The notes: a model not told the origin generated them from the sequence alone. Positions 15,441 through 24,843 are shown, counted from the stretch's first letter. The stretch is 64,000 nucleotides of DNA from Amycolatopsis marina (GCF_900111885.1 NZ_FOKG01000005.1:282088-346087), one strand, 5' to 3'. Numbers and translations are program-made.

Positions 15441-15971
15441 TCAGTGGTGGTAAGCGTGCGCGACGGCGTGCCCGCGGCCCTTTCCGATCAACCACTTGTT
15501 GACTGGAACCGTCACGACGAACGCGACGAGGAAGGCGAAGGCCAACGCACCCCAGAACAACACGCTGGCCAGACCGGCGGACATCGCACCGGGAACGACG
15601 ACCATCACGCCGTTGTCGACGATCTCCATGACCGTGATCGAGATCGTGTCCGCGGCGAGCGCCACCTTGAGGGCCTGCCTGAACCCGACGCCTGCCCGCA
15701 TTACTCCGCGCATGCTCAGCGCATAGCCGAAGAAGAACGCGAGCGCGATCGCGAGCGCGATGGTGGCGACCGGATGCAGTCCGAGCCAGGTGCCGATGAC
15801 CATGCCGAGCACTTCGCCGATCGCGCAGCCGGTGAGGCAGTGCAGGGTGGCCGAGGCGGCGCTTCCCCAGGTCGCGCTGTGCGCACCGCCGTGCTCGGCG
15901 TGTCCCGAGGCACGGTGCTCGTGCTGTCCATCGTGGTGGTCGTGATGCTCGTGCTGGTGCTGCACAGACAC
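15441..15971 (-). CDS. DUF4396 membrane protein with His-rich N-terminus
   Basis: Protein of 176 residues. The first 30 residues are dense in His (HQHEHHDHHDGQHEH), a metal-binding composition. Three or four TM segments follow; ATLHCLTGCAIGEVLGMVIG is the DUF4396 signature with conserved Cys, Gly and Glu. Further segments are ALAIALAFFFGYALSM, SITVMEIVDNGVMVVVPGAM and VLFWGALAFAFLVAFVV. A role in copper or other metal handling is inferred from the His tract and from the CsoR-like operator in its promoter. Start is GTG 15971. It is divergent from the BlaI/M56 operon. Confidence 0.8.
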   Translation of the reverse strand: MSVQHQHEHHDHHDGQHEHRASGHAEHGGAHSATWGSAASATLHCLTGCAIGEVLGMVIGTWLGLHPVATIALAIALAFFFGYALSMRGVMRAGVGFRQALKVALAADTISITVMEIVDNGVMVVVPGAMSAGLASVLFWGALAFAFLVAFVVTVPVNKWLIGKGRGHAVAHAYHH

Positions 15972-16038
15972 AGTCGTGCGCCTTTCTGCCGAACTCGGTT
16001 GATTCCGCTGCCGCGCGGGGGCCTTCGCGTCAGAACAT

Positions 16039-16057
16039 TATACGGGTAGGGGGTATA
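16039..16057. promoter_or_regulatory. CsoR/RcnR-like operator TATAC-GGGTAGGGG-GTATA
   Basis: Inverted TATAC/GTATA arms flank a 9-base G tract, the architecture of operators recognised by CsoR/RcnR-family metal sensors (a G/C tract between ATAC and GTAT). It lies between the divergent DUF4396 and BlaI genes. No csoR gene is in the window, so the regulator would act in trans. Confidence 0.5.
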
Positions 16058-16140
16058 TGACAAGCACGCTGATCACCCCGCGGATCGCGGGGCGGCCCGC
16101 GCGACCCAGTACATTGAAACCTCGCGAGGAGGTGACCGCC

Positions 16141-16500
16141 GTGCGGCTTGGTGCACTGGAAGCTTCGGTGATGGACGTGCTGTGGCGTGCCGCCGAACCA
16201 CTGCGGGTGCGGCAGGTGCTCGAGGAGCTGAACCAGCGGCGCAATCTCGCCTACACCACCATCCTGACCGTTCTGGACAACCTGCATCGCAAGGAGCTGG
16301 TGGTCCGTGAGCTGGACGGACGCGCCTACGCCTACCGCGCCGCCAGCAGTCGCGAAGAGGCGGCGGCGCTCGCCCTGCGCGAGGTGCTCGACTCGACGGG
16401 CGACCCCGAGTCGGTCCTGCTGCATTTCGCCAGGTCGGTTTCCGCCGAGGAGTCGGAAGTCCTGCGCAAGGCGTTGCGCGGCCGGCCGGGAAGGCGATGA
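16141..16500 (+). CDS. blaI: BlaI/MecI/CopY-family transcriptional repressor
   Basis: Protein of 119 residues with the BlaI winged helix: LGALEASVMDVLWRAAEPL, VRQVLEELNQRRNLAYTTIL, TVLDNLHRKELVVRELDGR, then a dimerisation tail. The start GTG 16141 is chosen because GAGGAGG lies eight bases upstream and the product begins like known homologues; an ATG at 16057 would add 28 unrelated residues. The four-base ATGA overlap with the downstream M56 peptidase gene is the usual BlaI-BlaR1-like pairing. In actinomycetes such pairs regulate beta-lactam, copper or respiratory genes; which applies here is not visible. Confidence 0.9.
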   Translation: MRLGALEASVMDVLWRAAEPLRVRQVLEELNQRRNLAYTTILTVLDNLHRKELVVRELDGRAYAYRAASSREEAAALALREVLDSTGDPESVLLHFARSVSAEESEVLRKALRGRPGRR

Positions 16501-17453
16501 TCCTCGCAACCGCACTGCTGCTGGGCGGGGTCGTGATCGGCTGGTGGGGGCCCAGAGCCCTGCACAGCCTCAGCGGTGTGGTCGATCCGGCGATCGTCAT
16601 CGTGTGCTGGCTCGCGGCGATGGTGGGCACCGGCGTCACCGTGCTGGCCGGCGGCCTGCTGCTCGTGCTGCCGGGACACGGTCCCGCGGGCACGATCACG
16701 CAGGCCATGCACCACTGCTGGGCGGCACTGGGCCACAGCCACCTGCCCCAACTCGACCCGGCGGTCGCCGCGCTCAGCCTCGCTGTCGCGGCGGTGGTGC
16801 TGGTGCGCATGGCCGCGTCCACGGCCAGAACCGCCCGCAGGCAGGACGCGGTTCGCCGACCCCATCTGGAGGCACTGCGCATCCTGCGGCCGTCGCGCGA
16901 CGGTGTCGCCCCGATGCTCTGGATCGAGCACGACAGACCGATGGCCTACAGCCTCGGTGGTCGCGACGCCCTCATCGTGGCCACTCGCAGCCTCGCTGAC
17001 CGGCTGTCCCCCGACGAACTGCGGGCCGTCCTCGCCCACGAACACGCGCACCTGCACGGGCGCCATCACCAAGTGATCGCGATCGCCGAAACCGTGGCGA
17101 AGGCCCTGGGATTCGTCCCCCTGATGCGGCTGGCGCCGGGCGTGCTCCGACTACAGGTCGAGCTGGCCGCCGATCGTGCGGCGGTTCGGGAGTGCGGGCG
17201 GGGCGCCGTGCGCTCCGCCCTGCTCACCCTGACCGCGCAGTCCACTCTCCCCGGCGCACTCGCCATGGCTGGTGGAGAGACCGCTGCCCGACTACGCCAT
17301 CTCGAGAGAACCGACACATGGCCCCGAGCCGTACGTCACTTCGTCACCGGTGTCGCCGCCGTGCTGGCCGTCGCCCTGCCGACGCTGACGGCATTCGCAC
17401 TGCTGGGCGCGCTCAGCGTCCTCGTCTGCCCCCTGTTGCCGAGCGCCGGGTAG
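16497..17453 (+). CDS. M56-family (BlaR1-like) membrane zinc metallopeptidase
   Basis: Protein of 318 residues. TM segments near 2-20, 30-60 and 88-106 precede the peptidase region, which contains the zinc motif HEHAHLH (residues 181-187). A final TM pair lies near 275-310. It lacks the extracellular penicillin-binding sensor domain of staphylococcal BlaR1, as usual in actinobacterial homologues. It probably cleaves or controls the BlaI partner, with which it is translationally coupled. Its stop codon lies inside the stem of a strong terminator hairpin. Confidence 0.88.
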   Translation: MILATALLLGGVVIGWWGPRALHSLSGVVDPAIVIVCWLAAMVGTGVTVLAGGLLLVLPGHGPAGTITQAMHHCWAALGHSHLPQLDPAVAALSLAVAAVVLVRMAASTARTARRQDAVRRPHLEALRILRPSRDGVAPMLWIEHDRPMAYSLGGRDALIVATRSLADRLSPDELRAVLAHEHAHLHGRHHQVIAIAETVAKALGFVPLMRLAPGVLRLQVELAADRAAVRECGRGAVRSALLTLTAQSTLPGALAMAGGETAARLRHLERTDTWPRAVRHFVTGVAAVLAVALPTLTAFALLGALSVLVCPLLPSAG

Positions 17454-17480
17454 GGCCCCTGGGGGTCAGGCCCTACCCGG
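17446..17480. terminator. Terminator hairpin after the M56 gene
   Basis: Perfect 12-bp stem (CCGGGTAGGGCC at 17446-17457 with its complement at 17469-17480) and an 11-base loop. It contains the M56 stop codon and lies between convergent genes. The next 155 bases up to the glgP stop hold no gene I can support. Confidence 0.75.
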
Positions 17481-17635
17481 CATTCGACACGAAGGCCGGA
17501 GCCGAGGGGGGAGGCGGCTCACGGACTTCGGCAGCAGCGGTGCGAACCGTGGGCTCGCGTCACTACTAGGGTCGATAGTACAAGATTCTACCTTCGTGGC
17601 GGAGAACCGCCGCGCGAAAGTTCCCGCGACCCTCC

Positions 17636-20200
17636 TCATGGGAGGATCACCTTGCCGAGTTCCGCCGGACTGGCCAGCAGATCGTGTCGGGGCAGGACCC
17701 GCACCGTGTAACCGAGGGCACCGGCGTGCGGCAGGCGCAGCGTGGTGCTGAACTCGCCGATTCCGGTGTGGGACATCGGCACGGTCACCGGATGCAACAG
17801 GTCGTCGGTGTCCCCGACCTTGCCCACCACCGCCTGGACGTGCACATCGGCCGGGTCGAGGCCGGCGAGATCCACATTCGCCCGCACCCTGATCTCCTTC
17901 CCCACGACGAACGCCGCATGGTCCTCCGCGACCTCCGTCTGCAGTTCGGTGTCGAGGATCCGCACCCGCCCCCACGACATCCCCAGCCTTGCCCGATATC
18001 CGGCGAGCGAACGGGCACCCGCGTAGTCACCGCCGATCGCGGCGGCGGCCATGGTCGCGGCCGGGCGGTAGTAGGACTCGACGTACTCCCGCACCATCCG
18101 CGAGGCCTGCACCCTCGGCCCCAGCGTGCGCAGCGTGTGCCACACCATCGACAACCAGCCCGCAGGCACCCCCGCCGCGTCCCGGTCGTAGAACAGCGGC
18201 GCGATCTGCTGGCCCAGCAGTTCGTACAGCGCGGCCGCTTCGAGGTCGTCCCGCCGCAGCGGATCGGTGACCCCGTCCGCCGTCGGAATGGCCCAGCCGT
18301 TGCTGCCGTCGTAGCACTCGTCCCACCAGCCGTCGCGGATGGAGAGGTTCAGTCCGCCGTTGAGCGCCGACTTCATCCCGGACGTGCCGCAGGCCTCCAG
18401 CGGCCGGGTCGGATTGTTGAGCCAGACGTCACAGCCACGGTAGAGGTATCGGGCCATCGACATGTCGTAGTCGGGCAGAAAGACGATGCGGTGGCGCACA
18501 GCGGGATCGTCGACGAAACGGACGATCTGCTGGATCAGGGCCTTCCCGCCCTCGTCGGCGGGATGCGACTTCCCGGCGACGACCACCTGGATGGGGCGCT
18601 GCTCGTCCAGCAGCAGCGCCCGCAGCCGCTCGGGGTCGCGCAGCATCAGTGTGAGCCGCTTGTACGTCGGCACGCGCCGGGCGAAGCCGACCGTGAGCAC
18701 GTCCGGGTCGAACACCGAGTCGGTCCAGCCGAGTTCCAGCGCGGAGGCGCCCCGCTGCAGCCACGAGGCCCGCAACCGCCTGCGTACCTCGGCCACCAGC
18801 TTACCGCGCAGATCCCGGCGCAGGTCCCACAACTGCTCGTCGCTGACCGCGCTGGCCGTGCCGGAATCGCCGTCGTGCCCCCATTCCTCGTCATTGCCAC
18901 CCAGCAGCGCCGTCATCTCGCGCGCGACCCAGGTCGGCCCGTGCACCCCGTTGGTAACCGACGAGATCGGCACCTCGTTCTCGTCGAAGCCCGTCCACAG
19001 CCGCGCGAACATCCGCCGCGACACCCTGCCGTGCAGGGCCGAGACCCCGTTCGCGCGCTGGGCAAGGCGCAACCCCATATGTGCCATGTTGAACATCCCG
19101 GGGTTGTCCTCCGCGCCGAGGGCGAGCACCCGCCGCACCTCGATGCCCGGCAGCAACCTGCCCTCACCGAAGTAGTGCTGCACCAGGTCGACGGGAAACC
19201 GGTCGATACCGGCGGGCACGGGTGTGTGCGTGGTGAACACGGTCCCCGCTCGCACGGCCGACAACGCCTCCTCGAATTCGAGACGTTCACCGCCGAGGAT
19301 CTCACGCGCCCGCTCGAGCCCGAGGAAGCCCGCGTGGCCCTCGTTGGTGTGAAAGACCTCCGGCTGCGGATGCCCGGTCAGCTCACAGTAGCGGCGGACC
19401 GCCCGCACCCCGCCGATGCCGGCCAGGATCTCCTGCCGGATGCGGTGGTCGGCGTCCCCGCCGTACAACCGGTCGGTGACCCTGCGCAGGTCCTCGTCGT
19501 TGGCTTCGACATCGGTGTCGAGCAGCAGCAACGGGATCCGGCCGACCCTGGCCATCCAGATCTGCGCCCGCAGGTCCCGCCCGCCGGGCATCTCCACCTG
19601 GACCAGCACGGGCTCCCCGCTGGGCTCGGCGAGCAGTTCCAGCGGCAACCCACTGGGATCGATCACCGGGTAGTGCTCCACCTGCCAGCCGTCCAGCGAG
19701 AGTGCCTGGCGAAAGTATCCCGCCCGGTAGAGCGGGCCGACACCGATCAGCGGGGCGCCGAGATCGGAGGCGGCCTTCAGGTGGTCCGCCGCGAGTACCC
19801 CCAGCCCGCCGGAGTAGTTCGGCAACGCCTCGGTGACCCCGAACTCCATCGAGAAGTAGGCGACGGCAGCAGGAAGCCTGCTGCCGTCGCCGTCGACCGC
19901 GGAGGCGCGACGCTGGTACCAGCGCGGCTCGGTGAGATAACGCTGCAGGTCCTCGGTCGCGGCCCTGGTGCGCTGCAGGAAGTCCGCGTCATCCGCGAGC
20001 TCCTCGAGCCGGGCGGGGTCGACGGTGGTCAGCATCCGCAACGGGTCCTTGAGGCTGCGGAACAGGTCGTCGTCGATGGAGGCGAACAGGTCCCGGGTCG
20101 GCGGATGCCACGTCCAGCGTAGGTTGGTGGCCAGCGCGCCCAGTCCCGACAACGACTCCGGCAGACTGGGATGCACGGTGAACCGGCGAACTGCTCTCAT
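17636..20200 (-). CDS. glgP: Alpha-glucan phosphorylase
   Basis: Protein of 854 residues, the length of the actinobacterial maltodextrin/glycogen phosphorylase group. The N-terminus TVHPSLPESLSGLGALATNL is the conserved DUF3417 region unique to this group. YFSMEFGVTEALPNYSGGLG, VFHTNEGHAGFLGLERA and FTTHTPVPAGIDRFP follow. The PLP-binding Lys is in CGTSGMKSALNGGLN and the phosphate region in FLPDYDMSMARYLY. It releases glucose 1-phosphate from alpha-1,4-glucans. ATG 20200 begins just before the conserved region; upstream in-frame codons overlap the divergent metallopeptidase gene. A long open frame on the opposite strand is a coding shadow. Confidence 0.93.
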   Translation of the reverse strand: MRAVRRFTVHPSLPESLSGLGALATNLRWTWHPPTRDLFASIDDDLFRSLKDPLRMLTTVDPARLEELADDADFLQRTRAATEDLQRYLTEPRWYQRRASAVDGDGSRLPAAVAYFSMEFGVTEALPNYSGGLGVLAADHLKAASDLGAPLIGVGPLYRAGYFRQALSLDGWQVEHYPVIDPSGLPLELLAEPSGEPVLVQVEMPGGRDLRAQIWMARVGRIPLLLLDTDVEANDEDLRRVTDRLYGGDADHRIRQEILAGIGGVRAVRRYCELTGHPQPEVFHTNEGHAGFLGLERAREILGGERLEFEEALSAVRAGTVFTTHTPVPAGIDRFPVDLVQHYFGEGRLLPGIEVRRVLALGAEDNPGMFNMAHMGLRLAQRANGVSALHGRVSRRMFARLWTGFDENEVPISSVTNGVHGPTWVAREMTALLGGNDEEWGHDGDSGTASAVSDEQLWDLRRDLRGKLVAEVRRRLRASWLQRGASALELGWTDSVFDPDVLTVGFARRVPTYKRLTLMLRDPERLRALLLDEQRPIQVVVAGKSHPADEGGKALIQQIVRFVDDPAVRHRIVFLPDYDMSMARYLYRGCDVWLNNPTRPLEACGTSGMKSALNGGLNLSIRDGWWDECYDGSNGWAIPTADGVTDPLRRDDLEAAALYELLGQQIAPLFYDRDAAGVPAGWLSMVWHTLRTLGPRVQASRMVREYVESYYRPAATMAAAAIGGDYAGARSLAGYRARLGMSWGRVRILDTELQTEVAEDHAAFVVGKEIRVRANVDLAGLDPADVHVQAVVGKVGDTDDLLHPVTVPMSHTGIGEFSTTLRLPHAGALGYTVRVLPRHDLLASPAELGKVILP

Positions 20201-20304
20201 GGTCGCGACCCTAGCCCGCACGGCAACCCACTGCGGTCGGCCCCGCACCCACAGTGTGAGCCGGGCACGCGGACACCGTGGCGCCCCTCGCGCAGAATGG
20301 GACC

Positions 20305-21705
20305 GTGACACACCGCGCGGCAATAAGGCTGGTACCGGTGCTCGCCCTGCTTGCCCTGCTGGGCAACGGGTGCGCCGCTGTCGGCGGCACGGCTCACCCC
20401 AGCTCGACGATTGTCGCCGACACGGTCGAGCGGAACACGGCCTCCCTTGTGGACCCGGGGTTCGTGCGGGGCAGCGATGGCGGGGAGATCGACCGGCTGG
20501 CGGCGACGGTGCTCACCGACGTGCAGGACTACTGGCGTCAGCGGTATCCCGAGATCTTCGGCGATCAGTGGCAGGAACTGGACGGCGGCTTCCACTCGTC
20601 CGATACCGCCGATGCCGGTGCGACGGCTCCACCCTGCACCGAGGACGCGGCGGTCATCGCGGGCAACGCCTACTACTGCCCCAGTGAGGACGTCATCGTG
20701 TGGGACAGGGCGGCGCTGCTGCCGGTACTGACCGAACGCTACGGCGCGGGCGCGGTCATGCTGGTGCTGGCGCACGAGATCGGCCACGCCGTCCAGCAGC
20801 GGGCGGGCATCGCCCGGGGCCAGGCGGACACGGGCGGGCTCTACCCGACGATCGTCACCGAGGCAATGGCCGACTGCTACGCGGGCGCCTTCCTCCGCTG
20901 GGTCGTCGACGGCGAGGCCACGCACCTCCGGCTCGAGCCACGCGACCTCGACCCCGCGCTGCGCGCGCTGATCACCTTCCGCGACCCGGTGGGGACCGGC
21001 ACGCACGAGCAGGGAGCACACGGCGATGCCTTCGACCGGGTCTCGGCGTTTCAAGACGGCTACGCCGAAGGAGCACAACCGTGCTCGGAGATGACGGCAC
21101 GCAACCGGGAGTTCACGCAGCGGGAGTTCACCAGCATGGCGGATCTGGAGCGCGGCGGGAACCTGCCGCTGCCGGACCTGGTGAACGCGATGTCCGCGGA
21201 TCTCGGCCCCTACTTCACCGGACTCGTCGAAGGGGCGGGCGGTCAGTGGACGCCACCGCCCCTGGACACGGTCGACAGCGAGCCCAGCTGTTCCGGCGCG
21301 GCGCAGGGAGCCGCCGCCTACTGCCCCGACGCGCGGGCGGTGCGGGTGTGGGCGGACGCCACGGTGCGCGAGGTGCACACCTCGATCGGCGACTACGGCA
21401 CCGGAACCCTGCTCGCCTCCAGGTACGCGCTGGCCGCACTCCATGCCACAGGGCGGCCGGTCGAGGGAGCGAAGGCCCAGCGGGCGGTGCTGTGTCTCAC
21501 CGGCGCATACACCGGCTCGTTGCTGCGCCCGGAGCGGGATTTCACCGTGTCGCCGGGAGATCTCGACGAGGCCGTGCAGGTGCTGCTCGGCTACGAATAT
21601 CCGGCCAGGGACGTCGCGGGCGCGGCCATCGGCTCCGGCTACGAACGCGTGGCGGCGTTCCGCGATGGCGTCACCGACGGCCCCGGTAGCTGCGGCCTCG
21701 GGTGA
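20305..21705 (+). CDS. Secreted neutral zinc metallopeptidase-like protein, copy 1
   Basis: Protein of 466 residues beginning at GTG 20305 with a signal peptide (basic MTHRAAIR, hydrophobic LVPVLALLALLG) and a Cys at position 23 that may be lipidated, although the box LGNGC is not ideal. The zinc motif HEIGHAVQQ (His157) follows the segment NAYYCPSEDVIVWDRAALLP. A downstream Glu-containing segment, VTEAMADCYAGAF, supplies the third ligand region. This is the layout of the putative neutral zinc metallopeptidase family (YpfJ-like). A long C-terminal extension repeats AAYCPDARAV and SPGDLDEAVQVLLGYEY. A close homologue follows in tandem. Confidence 0.82.
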   Translation: MTHRAAIRLVPVLALLALLGNGCAAVGGTAHPSSTIVADTVERNTASLVDPGFVRGSDGGEIDRLAATVLTDVQDYWRQRYPEIFGDQWQELDGGFHSSDTADAGATAPPCTEDAAVIAGNAYYCPSEDVIVWDRAALLPVLTERYGAGAVMLVLAHEIGHAVQQRAGIARGQADTGGLYPTIVTEAMADCYAGAFLRWVVDGEATHLRLEPRDLDPALRALITFRDPVGTGTHEQGAHGDAFDRVSAFQDGYAEGAQPCSEMTARNREFTQREFTSMADLERGGNLPLPDLVNAMSADLGPYFTGLVEGAGGQWTPPPLDTVDSEPSCSGAAQGAAAYCPDARAVRVWADATVREVHTSIGDYGTGTLLASRYALAALHATGRPVEGAKAQRAVLCLTGAYTGSLLRPERDFTVSPGDLDEAVQVLLGYEYPARDVAGAAIGSGYERVAAFRDGVTDGPGSCGLG

Positions 21706-21783
21706 TCCGGGGACGGCACGTCATCCCCCTGGGTAAGGTGCCTGCGACCGGGGTGGCGCGAACAGGACGGGGAACGGGCGAGC

Positions 21784-23235
21784 ATGAACTATCGACGGCG
21801 GCACGGGGGACGGACGGCGTTGATCGCGATGCTGGCCGTCGCCGCGCTCGGCGGCACCGCCGCATGCGACAGTGCGGAGAGGGCCGGGCAACCGCGCACC
21901 GTCGGGGACGTGGCCGGCCTGCCGGTCACCCATTTCGAAAGCGGACTCAAACCCGACGCCCCAGATCCGGGCCTCGACGTCCGGGGGGTCACGAAGTCCG
22001 AAGAGGACACGATCGCGACCGCGGCGATCGCCGATGTCAGCGCCTACTGGTCCGAGCACCTTCCCTCGGTGTTCGGGCAGCAGTTCGAACCGGTGAAGTC
22101 ACTGCTGTCCTACGACCCCGACGGCAAGGCCGTCGAGGTGTGCGGGGCATCGACCCGCGACGCGATGATGAACGCCTTCTACTGTCCGCCCGAGGACCTG
22201 GTGGCCTGGGACAGGGGGCAGTTGCTGCCGCTGCTGCGCGAACGCTTCGGCCCGATGGCCATCGTGACGGTGCTCGGCCACGAGTACGGCCACGCCGTCC
22301 AGTACCGGCTCGGGGACAAGGCCGGAATCGACAAGCGGACCACGACGATCGTGAAGGAGCAGCAGGCGGACTGCTTCACCGGCGGCTACTTCCGCTGGAT
22401 GGCCGAGGACCGCAGCCAGTACTTCAGCGTGTCCACTTCCGAGGGGCTCAACCAGGTTCTCGCCTCGATGTTCTTCATCCGCGACCAGGCCGGGCAGTCG
22501 GCGCGGGATCCGGGCGCGCACGGTACCGCGTTCGACCGTACGTTCGCGTTCCAGCTCGGCTTCGAGGACGGGCCCGCGGCCTGCGCGAAGATCGACCAGG
22601 CGGACGTGGACTCGCGGATCACCGAACTGCCGTTCCACTCCGGGGACAAGGGTGAGGGTGACACCCGGATCGACGCGAAAGCGATCGGCCATCTGCAGCA
22701 GAGCCTGGACCAGGCCTTCTCGGAGGCGGGGGTGCAGGCGCCGAAGATCGCCGATGACGGCGGCAGCTGCCCGAACGGGCCGAGCACACCACCGGCGTCG
22801 TACTGCGCGGACAGCAACACGGTGAGCATCGACCTTGCCGCACTGGCCGAACTCGGGCAGCCGGTGGACCGCGAGGCGGAGTTCCGCGGCAGGGAGACGA
22901 CCGGCATCGGCGACTTCGCGGCATTCGCCGAGATCGCCTCGCGGTACGCGCAGGGCATCCAGCACGGGGTCGGCGCGGAGCTGGACAACGTCAACGCGGG
23001 CCTGCGTACCGCCTGTCTGGTCGGAGCCTGGGCCGGAGCGACGAACACCGAAGGCAACATGCTCCGGCTCTCGCCGGGCGACCTCGACGAGGCGATCGCC
23101 GAACTGCTGCAGCCCAAGAGCCTCATCGCGGCGGATGTCAACGGCATCCCGGTCGCGAGCGGGTTCGCCCGCGTCGCGGCACTGCGTACCGGCTACCTGG
23201 AGGGTTCCGGCCCCTGCAGCACGAACTACGCCTGA
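21784..23235 (+). CDS. Secreted neutral zinc metallopeptidase-like protein, copy 2
   Basis: Protein of 483 residues, paralogous along its whole length to the preceding gene. It starts with a signal peptide (MNYRRRHGGR, then ALIAMLAVAALGG) and a probable lipidation Cys28 in GTAACDS. NAFYCPPEDLVAWDRGQLLP leads to the zinc motif HEYGHAVQ (His166). The third-ligand region is VKEQQADCFTGGYFRW. Shared C-terminal segments include SPGDLDEAIAELL. Both copies keep the HExxH residues, so both could be active outside the cell. The 78-base gap between them lacks a terminator, so co-transcription is likely. Confidence 0.85.
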   Translation: MNYRRRHGGRTALIAMLAVAALGGTAACDSAERAGQPRTVGDVAGLPVTHFESGLKPDAPDPGLDVRGVTKSEEDTIATAAIADVSAYWSEHLPSVFGQQFEPVKSLLSYDPDGKAVEVCGASTRDAMMNAFYCPPEDLVAWDRGQLLPLLRERFGPMAIVTVLGHEYGHAVQYRLGDKAGIDKRTTTIVKEQQADCFTGGYFRWMAEDRSQYFSVSTSEGLNQVLASMFFIRDQAGQSARDPGAHGTAFDRTFAFQLGFEDGPAACAKIDQADVDSRITELPFHSGDKGEGDTRIDAKAIGHLQQSLDQAFSEAGVQAPKIADDGGSCPNGPSTPPASYCADSNTVSIDLAALAELGQPVDREAEFRGRETTGIGDFAAFAEIASRYAQGIQHGVGAELDNVNAGLRTACLVGAWAGATNTEGNMLRLSPGDLDEAIAELLQPKSLIAADVNGIPVASGFARVAALRTGYLEGSGPCSTNYA

Positions 23236-23407
23236 GAGAGCGTCTGAGAACCGGAAGTTGCGTGGTCACGGTGATCCGTGGAACTCGGCCGACGAAGTCC
23301 CGCTATCGAGGCGGCAGGGCGCCAACCAGCAGAACCGGACAGTCCCTGGGACTCAGCGCCCTGGCGACTCGATCGCGGCCCCGAGTTCACAGACAGGTCC
23401 TGAAGTC

Positions 23408-23440
23408 AGTGCCCTGGCACCGTACAGGTGCCAGGGCACT
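23408..23440. terminator. Bidirectional terminator hairpin
   Basis: Perfect 14-bp stem (AGTGCCCTGGCACC at 23408-23421 and its complement at 23427-23440) with a 5-base loop, between the convergent metallopeptidase and thioredoxin genes. The preceding 170 bases after the metallopeptidase stop hold no gene I can support. Confidence 0.8.
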
Positions 23441-23453
23441 GGTCAGTTCGTAC

Positions 23454-24419
23454 TCAGAACAGCGCGCTGGCGAGGTCCCTGCGGGCCTTCAGCACACGCT
23501 CGTCGGCGGGGTCGAACAGGTCGAAGAGGCCGACCAGGTGCTCGCGCACACGGTTGCGGTCCTCTCCCGACGTCCGGCGCACCGCGGCGATCAGCCGGGC
23601 GAAGGCGTCCTCGACCCGCTGCTGCGCGACCTCGACGTCGGCGGCGGCGAGCTGCGCGTCCAGGTCGTCCGGCGCCGCCTCCGCGCGGGGGACGGCCGAA
23701 GGATCCACCTTGCTGGCCCGTGCGGCGAACTTGACCTGCACCAGCGCGGCCTTGGCCTGCTCGTTGGCCGGTTCGGCGTCCAGGATGCGCTCGTAGGCGG
23801 CCTCGGCCGCGGCGAAGTCCCCGCGCTCCAGCGCGTCCTCCGCCTCGGTGAACCGAGGGTCCTCCTGCTCCTCGCCCGCATCCGCCACGCCGGCCTGTTC
23901 CGCGGCACTGATGCCGGGCAGCTTGTCGCGCAGCGCGTCGAGCAGGGAGTTGAGCCACTGCCGGATCTGCGGCTCCGGCAGTGCGCCGGAGAACGCGTCC
24001 ACCGGCTGCCCACCCGCGATCGCCACGATCGTCGGGATGGACTGGACACCGAACAGCTGCGAGATGCGCGGGTTCGCGTCGACGTCGATCTTCGCGAGCA
24101 CCCAGGCACCGTTCGCCTCGCCTGCGAGCTTCTCCAGCAACGGGCTGAGCTGCTTACACGGCCCGCACCACTCGGCCCACAGATCGACGACGACGAGTGT
24201 CTCCATCGACCGCTCGACGACCTCCGCCTGGAAGGTGGCCTCGCTGACGTCGATCACCGCGGCGCCGCCGCCCGAAGCCGGGGCGCCGGAGCCCGCGGGG
24301 GCGCCCGCCGGTTGCTGCCGGGCCGCGTCCGCGCGGGCCTTGAGACCGGACAGATCGACCGCGCCGGACAGCGCGGCGGACATGGCTGCTGACTGTGCTG
24401 ATCCGCGTGGGTGTGTCAC
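23454..24419 (-). CDS. Thioredoxin-domain TPR co-chaperone (YbbN/CnoX-like)
   Basis: Protein of 321 residues. After an Ala/Gly/Pro-rich N-terminal 55 residues, a thioredoxin domain follows with [20 protein letters not shown] (CGPC intact) and the cis-Pro in [11 protein letters not shown]. The C-terminal half holds TPR-like helices: [20 protein letters not shown] and the family ending [15 protein letters not shown]. Proteobacterial CnoX protects folding proteins from oxidation; actinobacterial homologues keep CGPC and may act as reductases. Start GTG 24419 is used; ATG at 24383 is an alternative. The promoter region contains one of the GTGAAnAACCC elements. Confidence 0.88.
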   Translation of the reverse strand: MTHPRGSAQSAAMSAALSGAVDLSGLKARADAARQQPAGAPAGSGAPASGGGAAVIDVSEATFQAEVVERSMETLVVVDLWAEWCGPCKQLSPLLEKLAGEANGAWVLAKIDVDANPRISQLFGVQSIPTIVAIAGGQPVDAFSGALPEPQIRQWLNSLLDALRDKLPGISAAEQAGVADAGEEQEDPRFTEAEDALERGDFAAAEAAYERILDAEPANEQAKAALVQVKFAARASKVDPSAVPRAEAAPDDLDAQLAAADVEVAQQRVEDAFARLIAAVRRTSGEDRNRVREHLVGLFDLFDPADERVLKARRDLASALF

Positions 24420-24480
24420 GACTCCATCCTGGCACGAGTCGGTCGCGGCTTCACCGCAGGTCGGGACATACCCGTGTGCT

Positions 24481-24503
24481 GTTCAAAAGTCGGGTTGTTC
24501 ACC
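24481..24503 (-). promoter_or_regulatory. GTGAAnAACCC element upstream of the thioredoxin gene
   Basis: On the minus strand this reads GGTGAACAACCCGACTT followed by TTGAACAG, i.e. two GTGAACAA-like half repeats 16 bases apart, about 62-82 bases before the start codon. The core is 24492-24502. It is one of six copies in the window, all intergenic. Confidence 0.5.
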
Positions 24504-24511
24504 CCCGGCAG

Positions 24512-24811
24512 TCAGCCGAGGCGCTTCTCGACCCGTTCGACCTTGGCTTCGAGTTGTCCCTCGTCATAGCCGGGACGAATGTCGGCCTTGAGCACCAGCC
24601 CGACCCGCGACGCTCCCTCGCCCGCGGCCTCGACCGCCCGCTTCACGACGTCCATCACCTCGTCCCAGGAGCCCTCGACGTTGGTGAACATCGCGTTGGT
24701 CGAGTTGGGCAACCCGGACTCGCGGACCACGCGCACCGCCCGCGAAACGGCCTCACTGACTCCGCCGTCCGGTTCCCCGCCGGACGGGCTGACGCTGAAT
24801 GCGACGATCAT
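24512..24811 (-). CDS. MTH1187/YkoF-type thiamine-binding-fold protein
   Basis: Protein of 99 residues. MIVAFSVSPSG, the central NAMFTNVEGSWDEVMDVVKRA and the end KADIRPGYDEGQLEAKV are the conserved pattern of the MTH1187/Ecm15 family of small ferredoxin-like-fold proteins, which form tetramers and in characterised relatives bind thiamine-like ligands. No thiamine genes are adjacent, so the ligand is inferred from family only. It is followed by the thioredoxin gene on the same strand, separated by about 90 bases. Confidence 0.85.
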   Translation of the reverse strand: MIVAFSVSPSGGEPDGGVSEAVSRAVRVVRESGLPNSTNAMFTNVEGSWDEVMDVVKRAVEAAGEGASRVGLVLKADIRPGYDEGQLEAKVERVEKRLG

Positions 24812-24843
24812 GGGCGATTCCTCCGATCAGCTGCTGCTGTCCT

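Noticed and set aside
17684..20122. 812-codon open frame opposite glgP
   Set aside because: Shadow of the phosphorylase gene; no domain pattern.
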